From: Peterkaempfera sp044755465
GTDB lineage: Bacteria; Actinomycetota; Actinomycetes; Streptomycetales; Streptomycetaceae
Assembly: GCF_044755465.1 (NCBI RefSeq)
Contig: NZ_JBIVRB010000004.1
Span: 186,001 to 250,000, forward strand
Direction of reading: 5' to 3'
DNA: 64,000 bases
Made by a program: the position numbers and the translations under genes. Under the pieces are notes generated by a model. It searched no databases. It was not told the origin of the DNA and was given only the letters and a program-made list of their open reading frames with translations. This document shows positions 50,717 to 59,042 of this stretch, in pieces. How positions within the stretch are numbered: the first letter of the stretch is position 1; each line of letters opens with the position of its first letter.

Positions 50717-51739
50717 ATGGGGCGCTGGCAGCCGCTGCCCGGCACGCTCGATCCGGATCTGCACCGCCTGGTCGTGCAGCTGCGCCGACTCAAGGACCGC
50801 AGCGGTCTGAGCCTGGTCGCACTCGCCGCCCGTACGCCGTACAGCAAGTCGGCCTGGCAGCGTTACCTCAACGGGGTCAAGTTCCCGCCGCGCCAGGCGG
50901 TCGAGGCGATCGGCCGGCTGACCGGCGCCGACGCGGCCCGGCTGCTGGCCCTCTGGGGCCTGGCCGAACGCAGCAGACGGGACATCGCGGCGGCGTGCCA
51001 CACGGCGTGCCCGGCAGCGGCGGTAACCGCCGGACCGGCCCGGCAGGCGCTGCCCGACCTGCCCGCTCCCGCCGACTCACCCGGCCCGTCGACCCCGCCG
51101 CAGGTCGACCCGCAGCTCTCCGCCTGGCGCGACCTGCCGTCCGCCGACCCGGCCGCCGCCCAGCGCCGCCGGGTCCCCGCCGCGCTGCTGCCCGCCGTGG
51201 CCGCCATGGTGGTCGCCGCACTGCTCTGCCTGCTCGGACCGGTCGACGGCGGCGCCGCCGCCCGGACCGTACGGGATGTCGTCCGCTCCCTGCTGGGCAC
51301 CCGGCCCCCGGCCACCCTCGGCGGCCTGCACACCAGCACCCCCCGGCGTGGCACGGCGGTACTGCGCGCCCCGGCGGTCCGGGCCGCCCCGGCGGTGCTG
51401 CGGGCTCCGGTCTGCCGCGCCGACGGCTGCCAGGGCCGCGACCCGTACACCACCGGCTGCTCCCACGACGCCCGCACGGCGGCGGCGGTGCGGGTGGACG
51501 GGCGGACGGTCCAGCTCCGCTACAGCGCCCGCTGCCGGGCGGCCTGGGCCGAACTGGCGCCTGGCGGCCCGCCCGGCGGGCTCCCCGGCGGCCTGGCCGT
51601 CGAGGGCGACGACGGCACCGTCCTCGCCGCCGCCTGGCCCCGCACCCGCAGCCCGATGCTCACCACCTCCGACCCCACCCACACCCGCGCCTGCGGCACC
51701 ATCAACGACACCCAAGCCTGCGCCTGGCCCCCCTCCTGA
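50717..51739 (+). CDS. XRE-type helix-turn-helix protein with membrane helix and DUF2690 domain
   Basis: 340 residues. The N-terminal HTH (about 18-75: LVVQLRRLKDRSGLSLVALAARTPYSKSAWQRYLNG) is followed by a Pro-rich linker, one transmembrane helix (about 155-177) and a C-terminal extracellular domain. That has the DUF2690 pattern CRADGCQGRDPYTTGCSHDA with paired cysteines. The topology, DNA-binding inside and Cys-rich outside, suggests a one-component membrane sensor. The ATG at 50717 is chosen since upstream in-frame sequence lacks coding character. Confidence 0.85.
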   Translation: MGRWQPLPGTLDPDLHRLVVQLRRLKDRSGLSLVALAARTPYSKSAWQRYLNGVKFPPRQAVEAIGRLTGADAARLLALWGLAERSRRDIAAACHTACPAAAVTAGPARQALPDLPAPADSPGPSTPPQVDPQLSAWRDLPSADPAAAQRRRVPAALLPAVAAMVVAALLCLLGPVDGGAAARTVRDVVRSLLGTRPPATLGGLHTSTPRRGTAVLRAPAVRAAPAVLRAPVCRADGCQGRDPYTTGCSHDARTAAAVRVDGRTVQLRYSARCRAAWAELAPGGPPGGLPGGLAVEGDDGTVLAAAWPRTRSPMLTTSDPTHTRACGTINDTQACAWPPS

Positions 51740-51756
51740 CCGCGCCCCGGCCCGGG

Positions 51757-51960
51757 AGGGGCGCGGGGAACTGCGCGACCAGCCCCCCATCCGGTAGCGC
51801 GCCGTACCCGACCGCCGCCATCCGCCCCGGGTGGCGCCCCACCCTCGTATCGGGGTCCGTGCCCGGCAGGGGCGCGGGGAACTGCGCGACCAGCCCCCCC
51901 ATCCGGTAGTGCGCCGTATCCGACCGCCGCCATCCGCCCCGGGTGGCGCCCCACCCCCGA
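51757..51960. repeat. 111-bp direct repeat built on a common Streptomyces intergenic element
   Basis: Two copies (from 51757 and 51868) of about 100 bp share AGGGGCGCGGGGAACTGCGC, then CATCCGGTAG and CGACCGCCGCCATCCGCC with few changes. The first 30 bases correspond to a repeat widely scattered between streptomycete genes. The surrounding 51740-52039 holds no gene. Confidence 0.85.
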
Positions 51961-52039
51961 ACGAGCACCCCACCCCGGGCAGCAGCCCCCGTTCCCGCCC
52001 GAGGACCGGGTCGATCCCCCGCCGCATTCCGTCCTGGGA

Positions 52040-52072
52040 TAGCCTGACGGTGGTTCTCTCGAAGTCGAGAGA
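52040..52072 (+). promoter_or_regulatory. mdh promoter with palindromic operator
   Basis: TAGCCT (52040-52045) is a plausible -10. Ten bases later lies TCTCTCGAAGTCGAGAGA (52055-52072), a near-perfect 18-bp palindrome covering the expected transcription start, as for a repressor site. Its CTCGA core is shared with the half-sites before the icd remnant. Confidence 0.6.
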
Positions 52073-52180
52073 TCGATCAGGGTCCGGCATGGTGGGAGTG
52101 CCGCCCCCACCCTCCGGGCGGGTGGTACCGACCAGTCGGCGCAACTGACCCCCTCAGGCATCAGCTGGAGAAGGCACACC

Positions 52181-53170
52181 ATGACCCGCACTCCCGTCAA
52201 CGTCACCGTCACCGGTGCGGCCGGTCAGATCGGCTACGCGCTGCTGTTCCGCATCGCGTCCGGGCAGCTGCTCGGTGCCGACACCCCGGTGAAGCTGCGC
52301 CTCCTGGAGATCCCGCAGGGCCTCAAGGCCGCCGAGGGCACCGCGATGGAGCTCGACGACTGCGCCTTCCCGCTGCTGCGCGGCATCGAGATCACCGACG
52401 ACGCCAACAAGGCGTTCGACGGCGCCAACGTCGGCCTGCTGGTCGGCGCCCGCCCGCGTACCGCCGGCATGGAGCGCGGTGACCTGCTCTCGGCCAACGG
52501 CGGCATCTTCGGCCCGCAGGGCAAGGCCATCAACGACAACGCCGCGGACGACATCAAGGTGCTGGTGGTCGGCAACCCGGCCAACACCAACGCCCTGATC
52601 GCCCAGCAGCACGCCCCGGACGTCCCGGCCGACCGCTTCACCGCGATGACCCGCCTGGACCACAACCGGGCCGTGGCGCAGCTGGCCAAGAAGCTCGACG
52701 CCACCGTCGAGGACGTGCGCAGGCTCACCATCTGGGGCAACCACTCCGCCACCCAGTACCCGGACATCTTCCACGCCGAGGTCGCGGGCAAGAACGCCGC
52801 CGAGGCCGTCAACGACGAGAAGTGGCTGGCCGAGGAGTTCATCCCGACCGTCGCCAAGCGCGGCGCGGCCATCATCGAGGCCCGTGGCGCCTCCTCCGCC
52901 GCCTCCGCCGCCAACGCCGCCATCGACCACGTGTACACCTGGGTCAACGGCACCGCCGAGGGCGACTGGACCTCGATGGGCATCGTCTCCGACGGCTCGT
53001 ACGGCGTGCCCGAGGGCATCATCTCCTCGTTCCCCGTCACCACCAGCGGCGGCCGCTTCGAGATCGTCCAGGGCCTGGAGATCAACGACTTCTCCCGCGC
53101 CCGGATCGACGCCTCGGTCAAGGAGCTCATCGACGAGCGCGACGCGGTCCGCTCGCTCGGCCTGATCTGA
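52181..53170 (+). CDS. mdh: Malate dehydrogenase (NAD-dependent)
   Basis: 329 residues, the homodimeric type. The Rossmann motif GAAGQIGYALLFRIASGQLLG, the substrate Arg region in GARPRTAGMERGDLL, TRLDHNRAVAQLA and the catalytic His in TIWGNHSATQYPD are all intact. It interconverts malate and oxaloacetate. GGAGAAGG precedes the ATG. It lies just after the former icd gene and is monocistronic, ended by a strong hairpin. Confidence 0.98.
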   Translation: MTRTPVNVTVTGAAGQIGYALLFRIASGQLLGADTPVKLRLLEIPQGLKAAEGTAMELDDCAFPLLRGIEITDDANKAFDGANVGLLVGARPRTAGMERGDLLSANGGIFGPQGKAINDNAADDIKVLVVGNPANTNALIAQQHAPDVPADRFTAMTRLDHNRAVAQLAKKLDATVEDVRRLTIWGNHSATQYPDIFHAEVAGKNAAEAVNDEKWLAEEFIPTVAKRGAAIIEARGASSAASAANAAIDHVYTWVNGTAEGDWTSMGIVSDGSYGVPEGIISSFPVTTSGGRFEIVQGLEINDFSRARIDASVKELIDERDAVRSLGLI

Positions 53171-53202
53171 GCCACCCCGCGCCCGAAGCAAGCAGCAGCA
53201 GG

Positions 53203-53242
53203 CAGCGGCCCGCCACCCCCGGCCGGGGGCGGCGGGCCGCTG
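53203..53242. terminator. Terminator after mdh
   Basis: CAGCGGCCCGCC (53203-53214) pairs with GGCGGGCCGCTG (53231-53242), and CCCCC/GGGGG extend the stem. It separates mdh from the convergent MerR gene. Confidence 0.85.
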
Positions 53243-53259
53243 CCCGTACGGCGTCCCGT

Positions 53260-54105
53260 TCACTCGATCGGGAACGCCACGTCGCACACCTGGTCACCCG
53301 GAAGGGTGGTTCCCCAGTCCGCGAAGTACACCTCGCGCGGCGACCCCGTGCAGCGCCGCCCCTGTGCGCCGATCCACTGCTCGAGCGCGTCGTACGCCGA
53401 GAGGATCTGCGGGTACTCCACCTGCGCCCTGGTCAGCCGGACGTACGCCTCCCGGTGGGCCGCCTCCCGGCGCAGCCCCGGCACCGCCGCCCGCTCCGCC
53501 GCCGGGACGAGGTCGGCGTCCACCGGCACGCAGGTCTCCACCGGCCCGTCGCTGTCCTCGTTGACCTCGCCGTGGAAGATGACGAACGGCGCCGCCACCA
53601 CCCCGCCGTACCGCCGCGCGGCCTCCTCCAGCCGCCGGGTGGCGGCCGGAATCCAGCCCGGCAGCTCCTCCGGCCGGGCCGCCCGCTGCTCGGTGAGCAC
53701 CAGCTGCTCCGGCACCTCGCGCTCCTGGACGTCGAACATGCCCAGACTCCTCTCGTCCCCCGACAGGGTGATGCGGAGGTGGACCGCCAGCTCCCGCTGG
53801 GAGGCGATCCGGCGTTCGACCCCGTCCCAGTAGGCCGCGACCTGCCCGGCGGCCTCCCGCCCCGGCAGCGCCACCACCTGCGCGACCTGCGCCAGCGGCA
53901 TGTCGAGCCGCCGCAGCAGCATCACCAGCCTGGCCACCGCCAACTGGCTCTCCCGGTAGCTGCGGTAGCCGCTGCCGACGTCGACCCGGGCCGGCACCAG
54001 CAGTCCCAGCCGGTCGTAGAGCCGCAGCGCCTTGAGCGACAGCCGGGAGCGCCGGGCGAACTCGCCGATGCTCAGCAGCCGGTCGCCGTCCGGGTGGGGG
54101 TCCAT
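53260..54105 (-). CDS. MerR-family regulator with GyrI-like effector domain
   Basis: 281 residues. The N-terminal MerR domain (about 10-80) has LSIGEFARRSRLSLKALRLYDRLGLLVPARVDVGSGYRSY. A dimerisation helix follows. The C-terminal about 150 residues form a GyrI/BmrR-like ligand domain (VYFADWGTTLPGDQVCDVAFPIE). This architecture is typical of multidrug-sensing activators. GGAGG lies eight bases before the ATG. A perfect 19-bp palindrome sits in its promoter between -35 and -10, the classical MerR position, so autoregulation is likely. Confidence 0.92.
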   Translation of the reverse strand: MDPHPDGDRLLSIGEFARRSRLSLKALRLYDRLGLLVPARVDVGSGYRSYRESQLAVARLVMLLRRLDMPLAQVAQVVALPGREAAGQVAAYWDGVERRIASQRELAVHLRITLSGDERSLGMFDVQEREVPEQLVLTEQRAARPEELPGWIPAATRRLEEAARRYGGVVAAPFVIFHGEVNEDSDGPVETCVPVDADLVPAAERAAVPGLRREAAHREAYVRLTRAQVEYPQILSAYDALEQWIGAQGRRCTGSPREVYFADWGTTLPGDQVCDVAFPIE

Positions 54106-54157
54106 GCGCGCATCCTCCGCCCCGGACGCCTGCCGTCCGGTGGTTCCGTACGCTGCG

Positions 54158-54180
54158 CCCTGCCCCAGGGGCAGGGTCAA
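54158..54180 (-). promoter_or_regulatory. MerR-type promoter/operator of the MerR gene
   Basis: On the minus strand TTGACC (54180-54175) is followed by the perfect 19-bp palindrome CCCTGCCCCAGGGGCAGGG (54158-54176, overlapping). A CAGCGT box lies 19 bp from the -35. The 19-bp spacer filled by a dyad is the hallmark of MerR-controlled promoters. Confidence 0.6.
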
Positions 54181-55631
54181 GCGGGGCCGCCCGGCTCCGC
54201 CGCGAGCAGGGCGCACAGCCGGTCCAGGGTGGCCGCGAAGGCGTGCTCCGGCGGGCTGCCGTAGCCCACCACCAGGGCGGGCGGGTACGGCCCGGGGTCG
54301 CCCGGGTCGCGGAAGTGCGACAGGGCGGCCAGCGCCAGCCCGGCGGCGTCGGCGCGGGCCGCGAGCGCGGCCTCGTCGGCCAGCCGGGGCGGCAGCCGCA
54401 GCACCGCGTGCAGCCCGGCCGCCATCCCGGTGACGGCCACGTCGGGCGCCCGGTCGGCCAGGGCGGCGGTGAGCCGGTCGCGGCGGCGGCGGTAGTGCAG
54501 CCGGGCACGGCGCACCTGCCGGTCGTAGTCGCCGGAGGTGATCAGCTCGGCCAGGGTGAGCTGGTCCAGTACGGGGGAGTGGTGGTCGGAGAGGCGCTTC
54601 TCGGCCACCACCGCGTCCAGCAGCGCGGGCGGCACCGCCAGCCAGGCCAGCCGCAGCCCGGGGGCGAGGCTCTTGCTGGCGGTGCCCGCGTACACCACAT
54701 GCTCGGGGTCGAGCCCCTGGAGCGCGCCGACGGGTTGGCGGTCGTAGCGGAACTCGCCGTCGTAGTCGTCCTCCACCACGGTCGCGCCGGTGGAGCGGGC
54801 CCAGGCCAGGGTGGTGGCGCGGCGGTCCGGGTGCAGCGCCACGCCGGTGGGGAACTGGTGGGCGGGGGTCAGCAGCAGGGCGTCCGTCCGGCCGTCCAGC
54901 AGTTCGACGCGGGCGCCCCGGCCGTCCAGCGGCAGCCGGTCCACGGCCAGTCCGGCGGCCCGCAGGCCCTTGCGGGTGTCGGGGTAGCCCAGCGCCTCCA
55001 CCGCGATGCGCCGGCCGCCCCGGGCGGCCAGCGCCCGGCCCAGCACGCCGACCGCCTGGACGAAGCCGGTGCAGACGACGATCAGGCCGGGGTCGGTGCG
55101 CACGCCCCGGGTGCGGGCGAGGTAGTCGGTGAGGGCGCGGCGCAGCTCCGGCAGGCCCCGGGGGTCGGTGTAGCCGAGCGTGCGGTGCGGTGCGGCGTTC
55201 AGTGCCCGGCGGGCGGCGGCCAGCCAGCGGGCGCGCGGGAAGAGGGCGAGGTCCGGGCTGCCGGGCCGCAGGTTGTACGGGCTCCCCCGGTCGCCCGGCG
55301 GCGGGTCGGACGGGTCGCCGGGCTCGGCGGGCCGGGCCGGGGCGGCCGCCGCCGCCGGGGCGGTCTCGGTGTGCTCCGCGACCCGGGTGCCGGAGCCCTG
55401 ACGTGCCGTCAGCCACCCCTCCGCGACCAGCTGCCCGTACGCCTCGGCGACCGTGTTGCGGGCCAGGCCGAGGTCCTGGGCGAGCACCCGGGAGGACGGC
55501 AGCCGGCTGCCGGGCGCCAGCCGCCCGCCCCGTACGGCCTCGCGCAGCGCCGTCTCCAGCGCGGCCCGCACCCCCGGGCCGGGGGCGAGGTCGAGCAGCA
55601 GGTCGCTGCCCGTGGTGGCCCAGGAATCCAT
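54177..55631 (-). CDS. MocR-type regulator (GntR helix-turn-helix fused to PLP aminotransferase-like domain)
   Basis: 484 residues. GntR winged helix (about 15-85): LETALREAVRGGRLAPGSRLPSSRVLAQDLGLARNTVAEAYGQL. A Pro-rich linker and a fold-type I aminotransferase domain (about 125-480) follow, with TGFVQAVGVLGR, VVEDDYDGEFRY and the PLP lysine in YAGTASKSLAPGLRLAWL. These regulators sense PLP or amino compounds; the PdxR group controls vitamin B6 synthesis, but no pdx genes lie here. A palindrome covering the start codon is the likely autoregulatory site. Confidence 0.92.
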   Translation of the reverse strand: MDSWATTGSDLLLDLAPGPGVRAALETALREAVRGGRLAPGSRLPSSRVLAQDLGLARNTVAEAYGQLVAEGWLTARQGSGTRVAEHTETAPAAAAAPARPAEPGDPSDPPPGDRGSPYNLRPGSPDLALFPRARWLAAARRALNAAPHRTLGYTDPRGLPELRRALTDYLARTRGVRTDPGLIVVCTGFVQAVGVLGRALAARGGRRIAVEALGYPDTRKGLRAAGLAVDRLPLDGRGARVELLDGRTDALLLTPAHQFPTGVALHPDRRATTLAWARSTGATVVEDDYDGEFRYDRQPVGALQGLDPEHVVYAGTASKSLAPGLRLAWLAVPPALLDAVVAEKRLSDHHSPVLDQLTLAELITSGDYDRQVRRARLHYRRRRDRLTAALADRAPDVAVTGMAAGLHAVLRLPPRLADEAALAARADAAGLALAALSHFRDPGDPGPYPPALVVGYGSPPEHAFAATLDRLCALLAAEPGGPA

Positions 55632-55646
55632 GGTCCAAGTGGACCA
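55631..55646 (-). promoter_or_regulatory. MocR/PdxR-type operator TGGTCC-N4-GGACCA
   Basis: The 16-bp dyad TGGTCCAAGTGGACCA begins on the first base of the MocR start codon. Its AAGTGGACCA part resembles the AAAGTGG(A/T)CTA motif reported, from memory, for actinobacterial PdxR. Confidence 0.55.
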
Positions 55647-55784
55647 CAGCCCAGGGCCACCTGCTCACGAGGGCGACCGCCGTCAGTGGCCGGAACCGAC
55701 GGGCCGTCACCTGCGGCTGCCGTCCGCCCTCCGGTACGGACACTCCTGACTTCCGCCCAGGCGCTCGCAGCGACCGAATCGAGC

Positions 55785-55810
55785 CGATAATCTGAGCGCC
55801 CGATAATCTG
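55785..55810 (+). promoter_or_regulatory. Duplicated CGATAATCTG element
   Basis: CGATAATCTG occurs at 55785-55794 and 55801-55810. Each contains TAATCT, a good -10 hexamer. This is a tandem promoter duplicated with a 16-bp shift in front of the lipoprotein gene. Confidence 0.5.
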
Positions 55811-55876
55811 GATGCAGACAGCAACCAGTTGTCGCGCGGGCGCCCGCAGCGGGGCGCGGAACGGGGGAGCGGGACC

Positions 55877-56257
55877 ATGGCGGTATCACGGGCGAGACGG
55901 ATGCGATCCCAGACGTTCTCCCTGGGCATCGTGAGCGCGGTCGCGCTGGCGCTCACCTCCTGCGGCAACGGCAAGAGCGCGCCCGATCTGCGCTGCACGG
56001 ACACCCAGACCTTCAAGACCGTCTCGAACAGCCTCTGCGACAGTGCGCCGGGCGGCGGCTACGCCAGCACCGACCGCTACCAGTGGTACGAGCGCGACAA
56101 GGGCCGCACCAGCAGCACCGGCGGCACCGGCGTCTACGGCCACCGCTACACCGGCCCCCGGCTCTCCAAGGGCTCGGGCTCGGGCTCGGGGAGCAAGGGC
56201 GGCAGCGGAGTCGGGCGCGGCGGCTTCGGCGGCCACGGGAAGAGCAGCGGCAGCTGA
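55877..56257 (+). CDS. Small lipoprotein, YgiB-like partner of the following gene
   Basis: 126 residues. An Arg-rich N-terminus, hydrophobic core and lipobox LTSC (Cys at about 29) predict a lipid-anchored protein. The mature part has three more Cys within about 30 residues, YQWYERDKG and a Gly/Ser-rich tail. It ends seven bases before a glutathionylspermidine-synthase-like gene, the same arrangement as ygiB-ygiC in enterobacteria, though sequence similarity to YgiB (DUF1190) is only suggestive. It is probably cotranscribed with that gene. Confidence 0.75.
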   Translation: MAVSRARRMRSQTFSLGIVSAVALALTSCGNGKSAPDLRCTDTQTFKTVSNSLCDSAPGGGYASTDRYQWYERDKGRTSSTGGTGVYGHRYTGPRLSKGSGSGSGSKGGSGVGRGGFGGHGKSSGS

Positions 56258-56264
56258 CCCGCCG

Positions 56265-57470
56265 ATGCACCGTCACCGCATCGAGCCCCGCCCCGGCTGG
56301 CAGCAGACCGTGGAGGAGCAGGGGCTGATCTACCCGCTCACCCGCTACCCCGACGACTCGCTGCGCCCGTACTGGGACGAGTCGGCCTACTACGCCTTCA
56401 CGCTGCCCGAGGTGGAGGCGCTGGAGGAGGTCGTCGCGGAGCTGCACGGGATGTGCCTGGCCGCAGCCGACCACATCGTGGCGGAGAACCGCTTCGCCGA
56501 ACTGGGCATCACCGACCCGGCGGTGGTGGCCGCCGTCACCGCCTCCTGGCACCGCCGGGCGGAGCAGCCCAGCGTGTACGGCCGCTTCGACCTGCGCTAC
56601 GACGGCACCGGACCGGCCAAGCTGCTGGAGTACAACGCCGACACCCCGACCTCCCTGGTGGAGGCGGCCGGCCCGCAGTGGTTCTGGATGGAGGAGCGCT
56701 TCCCCGGCGCCGACCAGTGGAACTCCCTGCACGAGCGGCTGGTCGCCGCCTGGCAGCGGCAGGCCGCCCTGCTGCCGCCCGGCCGGCCGGTGTACTTCGC
56801 GCACTCCCACGACGACGAGCTGGGCGAGGACCAGATGACCGTCGTCTACCTGATGGAGACCGCCCGCCAGGCCGGCCTGGCCACCCGGGGCATCGCCATG
56901 GAGGACATCGGCTGGGACCCGCTCTCCGGCCGCTTCGTCGACGAGCAGTACGGCTTCCTGCGCACCGTCTTCAAGCTCTACCCCTGGGAGTGGCTGGTCT
57001 CCGACGACTTCGGCGCGCATGCGCTGCGCACCGCCGACCTGGGCGGCGGCAGCGGCTCCACCCTCTGGATCGAGCCGCTGTGGAAGATGCTGCTCTCCAA
57101 CAAGGCGCTGCTGGCCGTCCTCTGGGAGCTCTACCCCGGCCACCCCAATCTGCTGCCCGCCCACCTGGACGGCCCGCGCGACCTGGCCGAGTGGATCGCC
57201 AAGCCGCTGCTGGGCCGCGAGGGCTCCGGCATCCGCGTCTTCGACGGCCTGCCGAGCGAGCAGCTGTACGGGATCACCCCCGACGGGTCGAGCTACGGCG
57301 AGGAGGGCTACTGCTGGCAGCAGTTCGCGCCGCTGCCCGACTTCGACGGCAACCGGGTGGTGCTCGGCGCCTGGGTGGTCGACGGCGAACCGGCGGGGCT
57401 CGGCATCCGCGAGTCGGCCGGGCTGATCACCGACGAGTACGCCCGCTTCCTCCCGCACATCATCCGCTGA
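56265..57470 (+). CDS. Glutathionylspermidine synthase-like ATP-grasp ligase (YgiC/YjfC family)
   Basis: 401 residues, a complete synthetase domain without the amidase of enterobacterial Gsp. Family blocks are FDLRYDGTGPAKLLEYNADTPTSLVEA, HSHDDELGEDQMTVVYLMETARQAG, EPLWKMLLSNKALLAVLWELYPGHPNLLPAH, KPLLGREGSGIRVFD and GAWVVDGEPAGLGIRES. These include the pre-ATP-grasp and ATP-grasp lobes. The ligation partners are unknown, since actinomycetes use mycothiol, not glutathione. The spacing to the lipoprotein gene suggests a cell-envelope role. Confidence 0.88.
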   Translation: MHRHRIEPRPGWQQTVEEQGLIYPLTRYPDDSLRPYWDESAYYAFTLPEVEALEEVVAELHGMCLAAADHIVAENRFAELGITDPAVVAAVTASWHRRAEQPSVYGRFDLRYDGTGPAKLLEYNADTPTSLVEAAGPQWFWMEERFPGADQWNSLHERLVAAWQRQAALLPPGRPVYFAHSHDDELGEDQMTVVYLMETARQAGLATRGIAMEDIGWDPLSGRFVDEQYGFLRTVFKLYPWEWLVSDDFGAHALRTADLGGGSGSTLWIEPLWKMLLSNKALLAVLWELYPGHPNLLPAHLDGPRDLAEWIAKPLLGREGSGIRVFDGLPSEQLYGITPDGSSYGEEGYCWQQFAPLPDFDGNRVVLGAWVVDGEPAGLGIRESAGLITDEYARFLPHIIR

Positions 57471-57499
57471 CCCCGGCCCCACCCCGGCCCCGGGCCGGG

Positions 57500-58720
<1,221 letters not shown>

Positions 58721-58863
58721 GGTGTGGCTCCGTGGGTCGCCGGGGTCTCCGGTCGGTGGGTACGGCCCCGGGGGTGTGGGTCCGTGCCTTCGTCCTTCCC
58801 GCCGGCGGCGGGTTTCTCCCGCCCACGCCGGTAAACCCGCCAGCGCACCGCCCCCGGCGGCGC

Positions 58864-58869
58864 TACAGT
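58864..58869 (+). promoter_or_regulatory. -10 box TACAGT of glyA
   Basis: TACAGT lies a few bases before the riboswitch aptamer, so transcription would start at about 58876, at the base of its first stem. Confidence 0.5.
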
Positions 58870-58871
58870 GA

Positions 58872-58997
58872 GCGTGCCGCGACTGGCGAGTGCGCCCCGG
58901 ATCACCCAGGGCGCCCTGCGTGGAACCGACCACGAGGGAGCGGCACCGCTCCGGGCCTGCCCGGGGAGCAGTCGCCGGAGTGCCGTCCGCCTGGGCA
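58872..58997 (+). ncRNA. ZTP riboswitch (pfl motif) controlling glyA
   Basis: The conserved parts of the pfl motif occur in order: CGACTGGCG (58880-58888), the paired GTGG...CCAC segment running into GACCACGAGGGAGCG (58928-58942), a variable linker with its own hairpin, and CCGCCTGGGCA (58987-58997). The pfl class senses ZTP/ZMP, signals of 10-formyl-THF shortage, and precedes purine and one-carbon genes including glyA. The 3' end lies 45 nt before the glyA ATG. Confidence 0.88.
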
Positions 58998-59032
58998 CCC
59001 GGGTCACATGTCGTCCGTACGACCGACCCGGG
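58998..59032 (+). promoter_or_regulatory. Expression-platform hairpin overlapping the glyA ribosome site
   Basis: CCCGGGTC (58998-59005) is complementary to GACCCGGG (59025-59032), whose last Gs begin the GGGAGG ribosome site (59030-59035). When formed it would partly hide the site, suggesting translational control by the riboswitch. Confidence 0.6.
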
Positions 59033-59042
59033 AGGAAATGCG

